Below, in pieces: positions 49,115 to 60,170 of a stretch of 64,000 nucleotides of DNA. The position numbers were made by a program, and so were the translations under genes. The DNA is from Eulemur rufifrons (Eukaryota; Chordata; Mammalia; Primates; Lemuridae), in NCBI RefSeq assembly GCF_041146395.1, contig NC_090989.1, positions 126,355,501 to 126,419,500 of the forward strand, given 5' to 3'. The notes under the pieces were generated by a model. That model was not told where the DNA came from and made no database searches. It worked only from the letters and a program-made list of their open reading frames with translations. The first letter of the stretch is position 1; the number at the start of each line of letters is the position of its first letter.

Positions 49115-49600
49115 ACTTTCTCCCTCCCTTTCTTGGTTCTTTCTCTTTCCCTCTTTAAACTGTTACGGGAAATAGACACAAATAGAGAGCATGATGTAGT
49201 GAACCCGTGTGTACCCATCACCCACCTTCAGCAGTTGTCAGCTCCTGGTCAATCTAGTTTCCTCTGTGTTCCTACCCACTTATCCCCATCCTGTTATTTT
49301 AAAGCAAATCCCAGACACCATATTATCCATAAATATTTTTATACAAACCATGATATCATTATTGTACCTAAAAATCAACAATAATTTCTCCATATCATCA
49401 AATATCTAGTCAGTGTTCAGATATCCAACTGTTTTTAAAAGGTAGAGCTTTAAAAAAGTTATAATTTGTTTAATTCAGGGTCCAGATAAGCTCCCACACA
49501 TTTCAATTGGTTGATTTGTCTGTTGTCTCTTTTAATCTACCCCTCCCCCATCTATCCCTTGTTGCCTGTGGGCAGGAGGACCTGACAACCCAGGTTAGCT
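49115..49600 (-). mobile_element. L1 3'UTR (antisense, L1M type)
   Basis: GATGTAGTGAACCCGTGTGT, ACCCATCACCCACCTTCAGC, AAAGCAAATCCCAGACACCA, CATCAAATATCTAGTCAGTG, TTTCAATTGGTTGATTTGTC and GTCTCTTTTAATCTACC run in the known reverse L1 3'UTR order. Confidence 0.72.
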
Positions 49601-50321
49601 GAAAGCTGTTAGTAGCCAACCCTCAGGGAAGTTGGGGGATTTGGGTGGGGTACTTACTGCATCCACTACTGAAGGAGGTGGGTGGAGAAATTCCAGACAA
49701 AGAGAACAGCATGAGCAAAGGCCCCTGAATGGAATAGGACAGCATGTTTGGCGGAGTGACAAATGTTGGTTATCTTGGAGGCAGGCAGCCTCAGGGTGTA
49801 GGTATTGTGGATTGAGGCTGTATTCCAGGTTGTGGTTTATTATACATTTTCGATGCTGGGCTTAAAAATAGCTTGTTTATTCAGATAAAGGTGAAATTAA
49901 TAAAAATGTGATGGTAGCAGAGACTATTGGAAATATATAGTATATCAACTTAAATTTATTTTCTGATGCTGTCTAATTTGGGAAATTATGGTAATGTGTG
50001 AGAAGCATTGTGGTGTCTTAAGTTAACTTCAGCCTTCTTTCTGTTTCTCCTCCTATTATAAAGTAGCGTTAGCGTATGATGACATCCCAGAGGGCAGACC
50101 ATGGTTCTCATTGTGTTCCAGAAGTAACATGGAAAGGCTTATGTTATCTGCCTGCTGCGCTTGGGTAAAAGTAGAAATGTTTTGCTTACTCAAGAGAGCA
50201 GTATTTTTATGTTTTCTTCTAATACATTTAAAAAATTTAAAGTTGTTATCCTTGTTGTTCTTGGGCTGAGTTCTTCGGGTGGTAACTTAAAATGTGTACT
50301 CTCAACATACAGCTTTTTGCT

Positions 50322-50515
50322 GTTTCTTGACAGCAAGGACCTAGCTCTGCCACTTGCTATTTGTTGGGCAAGTTATATAACTTCTGATAATTTCCTCATG
50401 TATGGAAAGGGAAAAATAATAATAGTGTTCCTTCAGCAGACTACTATGCTGATTAAATGAGAATGAATATAACCTTTAGCACAGGGTTTGGCATACCAAT
50501 GCACTCATTGGTTGT
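50322..50515 (+). mobile_element. MIR SINE
   Basis: CTAGCTCTGCCACTTGCTAT, GGGCAAGTTATATAACTTCT, TAAATGAGAATGAATATAAC and TTTAGCACAGGGTTTGGCAT match MIR core and 3' sequence. Confidence 0.75.
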
Positions 50516-51214
50516 ACATATAATTATTTCTATTCTTATTGTTTTCTTATTAAATATATTTCAGAGTCGTTAGTTTAAGGTACACTAAGCACATAATGAC
50601 TAATGAAGGGGATTAGGAACAAGGATACTAACTTTCATATGTCCTGGGGTTGAAATTTGCACACTACAACTCACATATTCTTTTATATTCTGTAACTTCC
50701 TTTATATTCTATAATTGATTTAATATTTCTCTGGAGTCCACATTCCTGTTCAACAAAAGCCAGGAATATGTCAAAAATAATTCTGTCCTTTCTGGTTTAA
50801 AACAGGATAATTGGTTTAAATGCTGTCTTTTTTAAATAATTAGGAAATTTAAAGTTCAGGGTGATTTCCTTCCTTTCCTTCCTTGGAAGGAGGTCTTCCC
50901 TTCCAATCCCTAAGAAGCAGTAGAATTGATCTGGCTGATTACCACTGTTATTTGGACATAGCCCACTATACTCACATTGCAACCACAGATTCTGCTTTCC
51001 CTCGTATTACCAAGACGAACTAGCCTGGGTCCTGCCCAAAGCCAGTTTCAGGTGGAAGATCTCAACCCCTCTTGCCTACTGTCTCATTCATAAGCAATTC
51101 TCCCCACCTTTGCTGTAGTGCCAGTTTTCACTCTCTACTGGATTATTCCCATCAGCATCAAACATTCCAATATTTCTTTCATGTTCTTTTGATGCCACTT
51201 CTCCTGCTGGCTAC

Positions 51215-51945
51215 TGTCCGATTTCTTTGCCTCCTTTTGCAGCAAAAACAACTTGAAAAGTGATCTATGCTCACTGTCTTCAATTCTTTGCTCCCATTTT
51301 TCTTAAACACATTCCATTCAGGTTCATACCCTCACTATTCACCAGAGTCCCTTTTGTCAAGGTTGCTAATAACCTCCAAGTTCCTAAATCCATTAGTCAG
51401 TTTGCAGTTCTTTCTTTACTTCACCCATCCCTATTATTCTCCATTTTGATACCCTTACTTTGCTTGGCTTCCAGGGCTCCCTACCCTCCCAGTTTTCCTC
51501 CTGTCTCACTCATCAGTCTTTTCATTCTCCTTTGCTTATCCTTTCCTTGTCTCCTCTTTGACCTCATAAGGTTGGAATGATCCCAGCCTTATTTCTATCT
51601 GCTCTTTTCTGTTTGTTCATACTCCCTTGATGATCTCATCCTGTCTCATGGCTTTAAGTGCCATCCATATGCCAACCACTCCCAAATTTATATCTCCATC
51701 CTGACTATCTTCTGTGCTCCAGGCATATGTATCCAGTTGCCTACTAGATCTCTCCACTTATGTCTCAAACACAACTCACCTTTTCCCACCCAGCCAGCTC
51801 CATCTGTAACCTTCCCTATGTTAGTTTGATGACATCCTTTTAGATGCTCAGGCCTTGGAGTCATCCTTGACTCTTCTGTTTCTCTCGTACACCGCATCCA
51901 GTCTATCAACAAATCCTTTTGGCTCTATCTTCAAAATATATCTAG
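51215..51945 (+). mobile_element. L2/CR1-clade LINE reverse-transcriptase fragment
   Basis: Sense-strand L2 ORF2 remnant. Landmarks are GTCAAGGTTGCTAATAACCT, TTTTCCTCCTGTCTCACTCA, GATGATCTCATCCTGTCTCA with TGGCTTTAAGTGCCATCC, and CTTGGAGTCATCCTTGACTC. Conceptual translation around 51640-51695 gives DDLILSHGFKCHPYANHSQI, where the reverse-transcriptase YADD motif has decayed to YANH (51668-51679). Frame is broken elsewhere. A dead ancient LINE, not a gene. Confidence 0.72.
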
Positions 51946-52475
51946 TGACAGTGTAGTAGACTTATCATCCCTATTCTAGAGTTAGTAATGGGCCACAGCT
52001 CTGATTTGAGCACAGATCTATCAGGCTCTGAAGTCTTCATTATTATTTTATATTAATATATTTTTAATTTTGTCCTTGCATAATTATTTTTATTTTACAT
52101 AGCTTAATGGGAGAGCAGAGAGACCATTCAAAACTAAGGAGCAGAAAAAGAATACTCCAGAATATCTTTAAAATTTACTTGGTTTGTCTCCCTAATTCTA
52201 GGACATTTAAATCTAACTCATATATTAGACTGTGTTTTCTTTGAACAAACCTAGGTCTTCAAGAAAGAGGAGTTCAGAACCTTCCCCATTGGCTAATAAC
52301 CTATGAGCTTCACTTTTGCCATGTAAAGGTACTGGACTCCCAGAGTTCATGCCATTGCAACTTAAATGGACAAGAGGAAATCTGCACTGTCTCAGTTACT
52401 TTTAGATGTTCCTTAGGCTCAATTTTCATGCAAAATGCAAATTATCTTTTGTGTGTCCCTTTGTTTTCATGAATA

Positions 52476-52805
52476 CAGGTTGAACATCTGTAATCCAAAG
52501 ATCCAAAATGCTCCAAAATCCAAAATTTTTGAACACTGACATTATCACAAGTGGAAAATTCCACACCTGACACCTTTGCTTTCTGATGGTTCAAATTTTG
52601 TTTCGGGCACAAAATTATTAAAAATATTGTATGCAATTAGCTTCAGGCTATGTGTATGTTTATGAAACATAAATTAATTTCAGGTTTAGATGAAGATCCT
52701 CCCTAAGATATCTCATTATGTATATACCACATTCCAAAATTTGAAAAATCTGAAACCCAGAACGCTTACGGTCCCAAGCATTTTGGATAGGGAATGCTTA
52801 ACTTG
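52476..52805. mobile_element. Tigger-type (Tc1/mariner) MITE
   Basis: Left end CAGGTTGAACATCTGTAATC, right end ATAGGGAATGCTTAACTTG, bounded by TA on both sides (52474-52475 and 52806-52807), the Tc1/mariner target. The middle has TTTCTGATGGTTCAAATTTT, AAAATTATTAAAAATATTGT and GATATCTCATTATGTATATA in the order of the pogo-like family I recall. Confidence 0.82.
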
Positions 52806-53455
52806 TAGTGTATGGATGACCTGCCTTAAAGGCAACCTTCCCAGTGGTTTAGTGCAACCATTACATTATTTTTGTTTTAAAGTCTTTGATCTGGATTTAA
52901 TTTATGGAAATACTTTGCCTGTCAGTTTTTTTTTAAATAGTCATATAGTGTTTCAAAATTCAATCAAGATTGTGATTGATCTACTTTAGAAGCAAAAAAC
53001 AGACATGGAAAGATGAACATATGTAGGTAAAATGGTACATTTTGGTATTGATGTGTTTGCATCCTCGTCAAAACAAAAGATGCATCTAGTTGGGTAAAAT
53101 TGAAGGTCCATCTGGTATCATTTAGAAAATATTACTTGTTAGTGGTTTAACATTTGTATAGTGGTTTTACTCCTGAGCACTTTCACATATTTGAGTTTGT
53201 TTGTGTCTCCTCTCAATAAAGCTTCATGTGTCGTATCAATTTGCTTTACCATTTTTCTTTGAAGGGAACTGAGACCTATTTGGTTGTACAAGGTGATGAG
53301 CAACATTGCTCAAAAAGCCAAAAATAGATTTGTGGGCTCCTGGGTGTGACACCAGGTGCTCTTTCCACTGAGTTATTCTGCTTTCTTTGACTGCCTTCTT
53401 TGCTTTAACAATATTAACACACAATTCTGAACTACTGTTGACTGTGAGGTAAATC

Positions 53456-53481
53456 CTAGTTAGATCTATAAATCTAACTAG
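53456..53481. repeat. Inverted repeat with 10-bp arms
   Basis: CTAGTTAGAT (53456-53465), 6-base loop, ATCTAACTAG (53472-53481), exact complements. Confidence 0.9.
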
Positions 53482-53659
53482 ATGGGCACTTTCTAACCAA
53501 ACCAAACTAAACCAAAGTAGCCAGCTGAACAAAGCCTTTCTTGAGACAGTGGTGTTGGAAGATGGCCTCCACCCACCAGCTGACTGTGTTCTCATCATGC
53601 CCCACATCTGCCCCATTGTTTCTGATGCTGAAACCAGGCTCCTGTCAACACTACATGCT

Positions 53660-53990
53660 TAGATCATTACAAGAATTAGCCACCCTTCCTCCTGTTCCTC
53701 TCCATTTCCCCGAAATCCTTTCTCACACAGCTTCCAAATTAGTACTCCTACAGCACTACTTTGTAAAATTTTTCACTCAACAGTTCTGTGATACCCTTTG
53801 CTTTGAGGCTGAAGCCCTAACCTTCATGTTGGTTCCTGGGACACTCCCCATCTGTCCTCAATGCTTCTCTGGGATCTTCTCCTACCCTATTCCAGAAATG
53901 CTCTTCCTCTCCTGGTTAGCAAGCCCAGTTCTTCTCTTAGGACACTTCTTACCCACTAGCTGGAATTTTTGTTATAGGGGTCTGGACCTA
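53660..53990 (+). mobile_element. L2 LINE 3' ORF2 fragment
   Basis: AAATTAGTACTCCTACAGCA, GAGGCTGAAGCCCTAACCTT, CTATTCCAGAAATGCTCTTC and CTTCTCTTAGGACACTTCTT are in L2 order (chemistry of the 'amenable to codons for CR1-like ORF2 end' is lost by stops). Ends approximate; weaker than the copy at 51.2-51.9 kb. Confidence 0.5.
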
Positions 53991-54326
53991 TATCCTTTAG
54001 CTGGCAAAACTGTGGAGTTACTAATGTCTTCCCGTAGAAAGTAGGATCACTGCCTAATATGGGGTGTGGCATAAAATTTTTCTCAATCATATTTTCAGAT
54101 TATTGCTGGGATTCTATTAGGATTAGTAAGCAAATAAATTAATATTTTAGTAGTTGACTGCTTTCTGATATGTACTTCAAATTATATAATTTTAAATTTG
54201 CCTGTCAGGAAAACAAAATTTAAATTTAGTCAAAGATTTTGGGAAATGTAAAGTGACCTTGTTTTGAGAAAGGGAAAAGAAATCCAATTACTTAATAAAA
54301 TATAAATATATAAATGTAAGTACATT

Positions 54327-54350
54327 TGTGTGTGTGTGTGTGTGTGTGTG
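54327..54350. repeat. (TG)12 microsatellite
   Basis: Twelve uninterrupted TG dinucleotides followed by CATATATA. Likely length-polymorphic. Confidence 0.95.
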
Positions 54351-54737
54351 CATATATAAAACAACTGTCATGTAGTCATTATTTTTATGGCAGTGTGTTG
54401 CTAAAAAAAACGCTCATAATCATTTTGAATAGAACACTTGAGGTGCTAGATTTAGAGATGCATGATTTTGTGAAAGATAAATCTGCCTGCAAATTTTGTT
54501 TCTGTTATTAAAAAAAATAAAAGAAGACTGTTATTTCAGATTATTGAAATATAGGGACTGTAACATTAATGAAACACCCACCATAGTAGTTTTAAAAAAA
54601 AATTTTTTTTTTCAACACCTTCTGATGTATGACTTGCCAGATTCCTATGATACTGGGGACTTTTAGCAACCGTGCTATTGTCAGTGTTTTAAATTTGGTG
54701 ACTGAAATGCAATGCAGTTGTATTTAGCCAATGTTGA

Positions 54738-54974
54738 TTTTTTTTGTTTCTTCTTGTTTAATGTGGAACTTTTGGAATATGCCATTACTTCTGTGAAATT
54801 GTTTTAGTTGTGAGTTGAGGAGAGAGAAAGTAGTTGGAGAGAAAAACAAGGTAATTTTAACATAGGTCTTAGTATACTATATAAAGTTTTCATGAGGATA
54901 ATAAAGTATATTTTCTGTGTGGAAAAATATGTGTAATAGTGAGTGGAAGAATTAGGGAGTAACATATTCAATTT
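54738..54974. repeat. 237-bp direct duplication, copy A
   Basis: Starts in a T8 run, then GTTTCTTCTTGTTTAATGTG, and ends AACATATTCAATTT. It aligns without gaps to 56374-56610 at an offset of 1636 bp with about five differences, all transitions. It is not a repeat family I recognise. Confidence 0.95.
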
Positions 54975-56373
54975 TATTTTCTTAAGCACTAATGTTATCA
55001 AGGAGAAAGAAGAGTTTTCAAAAATATATTTCTTAAATACATCCATCATTAAAACTGGTATGTTGAGTTGCATTCTGAGTTTATGAATTAAAAGATTAGT
55101 GTACTTCCATGATAAATTGAATTTGAATTTCAAGTTTTTTTTCTTTGGTGGTCCAATTTTACTGGATTAAAGTATGTATTTCTTTTTTTTAATAGTTTTG
55201 GTAAACCTTGATTTTCATGAAGTTATACTGTAGTAAAAATGAATGATTAAAAATCCTTGTAGAAGTTGTTAAAGTCTTTTTGTTATAGGGTTTATGTGGT
55301 ATATGTAGTTTAAAGATTTAAAAGTAAACTCATAAAATATCACTTTAACTTATAAAATAATGCTTTTAGTTTAGGGAAATGAATGTTTGATTTGCTTATA
55401 AAGCTGTCTTAGTGGATGTTAGAATAAGTCAATTAAAACATATCTTTTATAGTGTGGTAAAGAAAACTTAACATAAAGCAAATAATCTGTAACTTTAGTG
55501 AACATTCTTCTCTCTATGAAGTTAATTTTTTTGATTCAAGGTCTAGAAGTTGCTTCAGACTTAATTGAAATCTTCACATTTATTCTTACCTTACCTTTTT
55601 TTATTTTTAAGGTAAGAGATTCCGAGTAGTAATGTCCACACTTTCACTGTATACTGATATTTAGCCAAAACCTGACATAGAAAAAGCCAGCATGTATTTA
55701 TTGTTAAAATCTCTGAAAATTTTCAGTGTGTATTTCCTGTTGTAGTTATTTATGCTCCATAATTCATGGGTTTTCTTGGCACTGGAAACAGTTACTTCCC
55801 TGCGGTTTAGATACATTTTCTTGTATAGGTAGGTTTCTTTGCTACTCTGACTAATATTTTTCCTTTTAATTTTATGACTTTTTCCACTTTTTATTCAGAT
55901 AGTATTTCATCTCTGTCATTAGGAAATTACTTCTCATTGATCTATTCTGTTTATGCGGTTTTTCCTTCTAAATTCATCATTTAAACTATGGGAAACTGTG
56001 ATTATTTCATAAAAGGTTATTTTGACATTATTTGGGTCAGGCCAGGTTTTGATGTAGGGAAAAGAATGGGTGCTCCTCTTGTGCCTGCCTATCTGCCACA
56101 CACAGCTTTGTGAAAGGGAGAGAGAAGAGGTAGGAGGAAAGGACAGAGAGAGAAGGCGGGACGCCCCATTCAGCTTACATTTCAGAAGCTGGGAATGCAA
56201 TAAATAACATGAAGAAAGGCCAGGCCCAAATTGCTCACACCTCAGGAAGTGATTCATGAGCATCTAAAATAGTCTGCTAAGGTTTCCATGGTTTTCACTT
56301 AATTAAATCAAAGTATGCTTAGTAGGGACCTATAATCTTGAAAAGCATTCTTGTGTTTTGATCTGTATTTTTT

Positions 56374-56610
56374 TTTTTTTTGTTTCTTCTTGTTTAATGT
56401 GGAACTTTTGGAATATGCCATTGCTTCTGTGAAATTGTTTTAGTTGTGAGTTGAGGAGAGAGAAAGTAGTTGGAGAGAAGAACAAGGTAATTTTAACATA
56501 GATTTTAATATACTATATAAAGTTTTCATGAGGATAATAAAGTATATTTTCTGTGTGGAAAAATATGTGTAATAGTGAGTGGAAGAATTAGGGAGTAACA
56601 TATTCAATTT
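56374..56610. repeat. 237-bp direct duplication, copy B
   Basis: Second copy of 54738-54974. It begins inside a T14 run at 56368-56381 and ends AACATATTCAATTT before AGTGTCAC. Flanks outside the block are unrelated to those of copy A. Confidence 0.95.
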
Positions 56611-56989
56611 AGTGTCACTTTTTGCAGGTGACAGCCTACTTTAATACCAGAATTAAGAGGTATAATTGACTCAGTAAACCTGCCATACTAGGAATAGATA
56701 TTTGAGGGAGAAGGAAGAATATGGAATATAAGATTATTCAGGCTTTTAAAACAATGCATAACCACATATTTAGCTTTTAAACTAGGAGTTTCTCACTTGT
56801 GTTGGTTAAGGAAGTATAATAGCCCTTTTTGGGTTATAGTTTTTGCTGAAGCTGATGGGTTTCTTCAGTGAACTAGTCCCCACATCTACTGACATTATTT
56901 TTCCTGCAGCATTAAAGATGAGAAATGAGAAAATGAGCCATAGTGTGGAGAAATGGTCAGGTGGGAAGTAGCTTCTCCTTAAATTCTTT

Positions 56990-57151
56990 GTTTGTTTGTT
57001 TGTTTCTTTTTTTTTTTTTTTTTTTTTTGGTAGAGACAGGTGTGTCACTATGTTGCTTAGGTTGGTCTTGAACTCCTGGCCTCAAGTAATCCTTCCACCT
57101 CAGCCTCCCAAAGTGCTAGGATTACAGGTGTGAGCCACCGTGCCCTGCTTT
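56990..57151 (-). mobile_element. Free left Alu monomer (FLAM-like) or 5'-half Alu
   Basis: Antisense Alu monomer: (TTTG)n plus T22, then TAGAGACAGGTGTGTCACTA, TCAGCCTCCCAAAGTGCTAG and GTGAGCCACCGTGCCCTGC. No right monomer is present. CTTAAATTCTTT (56978-56989) and CTTAAATTATTT (57152-57163) flank it as a 12-bp target duplication with one mismatch, so it inserted as a monomer. Confidence 0.88.
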
Positions 57152-57779
57152 CTTAAATTATTTCTGATAGAAAAATATGTTCTGAAGTTTGTCAGTTGAG
57201 TTTGTTACTGCCAAAACTCCAAGAATAATTTCCCACCAAGAGCATCCAGTATAAAATAGCCTAAAACAAGCAAATTAATACCATCCATATAAAAAGTCAG
57301 TGGTATTATGGCATGAAATGAATGCGCTTCTATCATCTTTATAATTTAGAAGCAAAATCCAAAGACTTCATGATGAACGTTTGGAATTTTTTTGACATCA
57401 GTTACTTAAAGAGACTTAAAATATATTATCAATAGAAGTTTGAAGGATAAAAAGTAAAGATAGTTAAAATACTTGACTTTTCGTCTTTGGTATTCAAGGC
57501 TGTAAGGTAAATTATACCTTAGACTTTCTTCTCTCTTTTGTGATCATACATTATCCATGTGTCATCCTGTCCCTCATAGGGTGGAGGAACAGCTTGTGTG
57601 TTCTTTATCTCCCCCCTCTCCCCTTGCTGTGTTCTTTGTCTTATGAGCCCCTTGGAGACTGATAGTTTCCTTAGTAGGTTGCCTGGCAGTAACTGGAGAA
57701 TGAGATAGCTATGCTATAAAAGGCGCTTCCTTCCTTGGCCCAGCCTTTTCCTGGTACTTAGCCCCTTTCTGTCCTTCAC

Positions 57780-58440
57780 AATCCGGATGTGCATGGGACA
57801 TGGTTCCATTTTGCTAAGGACATACATCTGTGCACCAATGGAGTGATCTTCCTTTCTTCAGGTCTGAAGGATCTTTTGAGCCTTCTGGATTCTGTGGATT
57901 CTGTGGGTTGGCAGTTTGGACAGGACACATCAGAGATGGCTTATCTCAACTCCCTGCTATCTGGGGCCTCAACTGGGAAGACTTGAATGGCTGGGGTGAT
58001 TCAAATGACTGGGGCTGAGGCTGGAGGGTCTGCTTTCAAGATGGCTTCTTCACTCACATGTTGGGCATGTTTCCAGGGATAATGGGAAGGTTGGGCTTAG
58101 CTGAGACTGTCAACCAGAGTATCTGTGTCTGGCCTCTCCACTTGATAGTCTCAGGTAGCCGAACACCCCCCAGTGTAAGCCTCCCAAGAGAACCAAGTGG
58201 AACCTGCATGGCCTCTTCTGATCTAGCCTTAGAAGTCACACTGAGTCACTTCCACTGCCTCCACTGCATTCTTTTAGTTACAAATGAATCGTAGGCCAGC
58301 CCTGATTGAGTGAGAGAGGGGAATGAGACCCCCACTTCTTGATGAGAGACAGGTTCACACTGAAGAAGATCATGTGGAATGGGGGACATTATGGTGATCA
58401 TCTTGGAAACTTATGCAACAGACAAACTGTAGTCATCTTG
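57780..58440. repeat. Unassigned ancient interspersed repeat
   Basis: Words such as AAGATGGCTTCTTCACTCAC with ATGTTGGGC, CCTGCATGGCCTCTTCTGAT, GAAGTCACACTGAGTCACTT and CACTTCTTGATGAGAG recur in a common old mammalian repeat that I cannot name with confidence. Several short open frames overlap but none is gene-like. Confidence 0.4.
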
Positions 58441-59759
58441 ATGTGATTATTCTATAAGGCCAAATTTGTTTTCTTATGTGAATCATTCAAATGTAACATT
58501 ATTTGAAAATTTAGTATTATGTAGAAAAAATTTGGAAGAGTGTCTGAATATTTCCCTTTTTACCTATATGTGTTGCTTTCTGACATACAACTTTTGTATA
58601 ACTGCGTGAATCAAAGGAGAACTGTTCAACACAATTTTGGTAGATACACTTAATCTGAGAAACTAAAGTAAGACTGTAAGATTATGCTAGGTTAGTATAA
58701 GGAAGAGCAAATTATCACCATGAACTTTACAGTCAGCAAGTCATTTAAACCAGGAAGATGAAAAAAGAGAAATGTTAAAACAATGGATAGTTTTTGTGAT
58801 TTATATGAAAATCTCATTTTTTAAGTAGCTTATTGAAAAATTGTACATTTATGACAGAGAAGACTTTATAAATCACAAAATTCAATTTTGAGTCTCAGTG
58901 ATAAAATAATTTCCTCCTTTTCTCCTATTTATGATAGATCTCTCTCTGTATATGAAAATGCAGTTAATTTCAAAGAATAGGTGAATTTGGGAACTAAATA
59001 GGAAATGGTCTCTTAATGTATGAAAAGTCTCCTTAATGTTAATGGCTGTGCTGACTCTAAACAGTATGTCATGGAGAGATGCATGTTAGGGTTTGAGTAA
59101 TAGCTTCGTATTACCTTAATAGTAAAGATAATGGGACAAAATTGTGTTCCACCAGGTACAGGATTATCATAACTTTCTCTGAGTATGCCACTGTAACAAC
59201 CTGGGCAAATTACTTCTCCTCACCGGGTCTCAGTTTCCTTGTCTGTCAACAAAGGGGTGGAAATCTCTTCTAGCTATATAATTCTTCGACTTTGTTGCTC
59301 TTTGCACTTACATAGCACTGTAGTAAGGCAGTCAAAGTTAATATTAAATATAGGAGTACAAAGATCATTCAGTTAAGTTTTAGAAAGTTAATAAATCCTA
59401 ATCACTTTACACTTGACAGCACAAATAATCTTGTATTCACTAATCCCCTAAGTTAAACAAAAATACTTTAGGAAAACTCTGGATTAAGTAAATTTAAAAA
59501 GATGTGGACATTAAATTTAGAGCATTTATAAACCATAATACTTAGATATGAAATACTTTAGTTAAAATTTTTAGTTTTGTTCATTTGAACCAAAAAACTG
59601 ACTTCGCTCATTTGGAACCAAAATTTAAATTACTAAATAATAATAGGAAATAGTGCAATTGAGGTTCTGAGATTTGTTTTGTTTTCCTAAGTTTAGCAGT
59701 GCCTTTATGAACTACTAGCTAGTTTGAAGTCTAGGTACTACATTTTTTTTTTTTTTACT

Positions 59760-60170
59760 GTTTAGTTATAAGATTCTAGGTGTTTGTCCATTTTGTCTAT
59801 ATTTTCAAATTTATTGGCATAATGTTCATCATATTCTCTCGCCTTTTTATAATCCACTGCATATATAGTTATGGTCCTCTTTTCACTGCTAGTATTATTT
59901 GTTCTTTGTTTTTTCTTTATCAGTTATGCCAGAGATTTATCAGTTTCATAATCTTTTTAAAGGATCAACTTGTGGCTTTTTTAGCTTTTTTGAGTATTAC
60001 TCTATCATATCCCTTTTCTGTTTTATTAATTTCTGGTTTTGTCTTTGTTATTTCCTTTATCCTTATTATTTCTTTCCTTTTTCTTTGTTTGGGCTTATTC
60101 TTCTTGCTATTTTTCTGACTTTTAAAATTGTATGCTTAGCTCTTTAGTATTAATTCTGCAGCTCATGTAG
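59760..60170 (-). mobile_element. LINE-1 ORF2 fragment (antisense)
   Basis: Contains TTTTCAAATTTATTGGCATA, GCCAGAGATTTATCAGTTTC, TTAAAGGATCAACTTGTGGC and CCTTATTATTTCTTTCCTTT, which follow the reverse strand of L1 ORF2. The open frame on the + strand here is antisense to ORF2 and has no function I can support. Confidence 0.65.

Noticed and set aside
53541..54044. 167-codon + strand frame
   Set aside because: Mostly overlaps an L2 LINE remnant; no intact catalytic motif.
54326..54352. Cys-Val repeat peptide
   Set aside because: It is only translation of a (TG)12 microsatellite.
59780..60147. Hydrophobic 112-codon + strand frame (membrane-protein-like)
   Set aside because: It is the antisense strand of an L1 ORF2 fragment; T-rich DNA mimics Phe/Leu/Ile-rich proteins.
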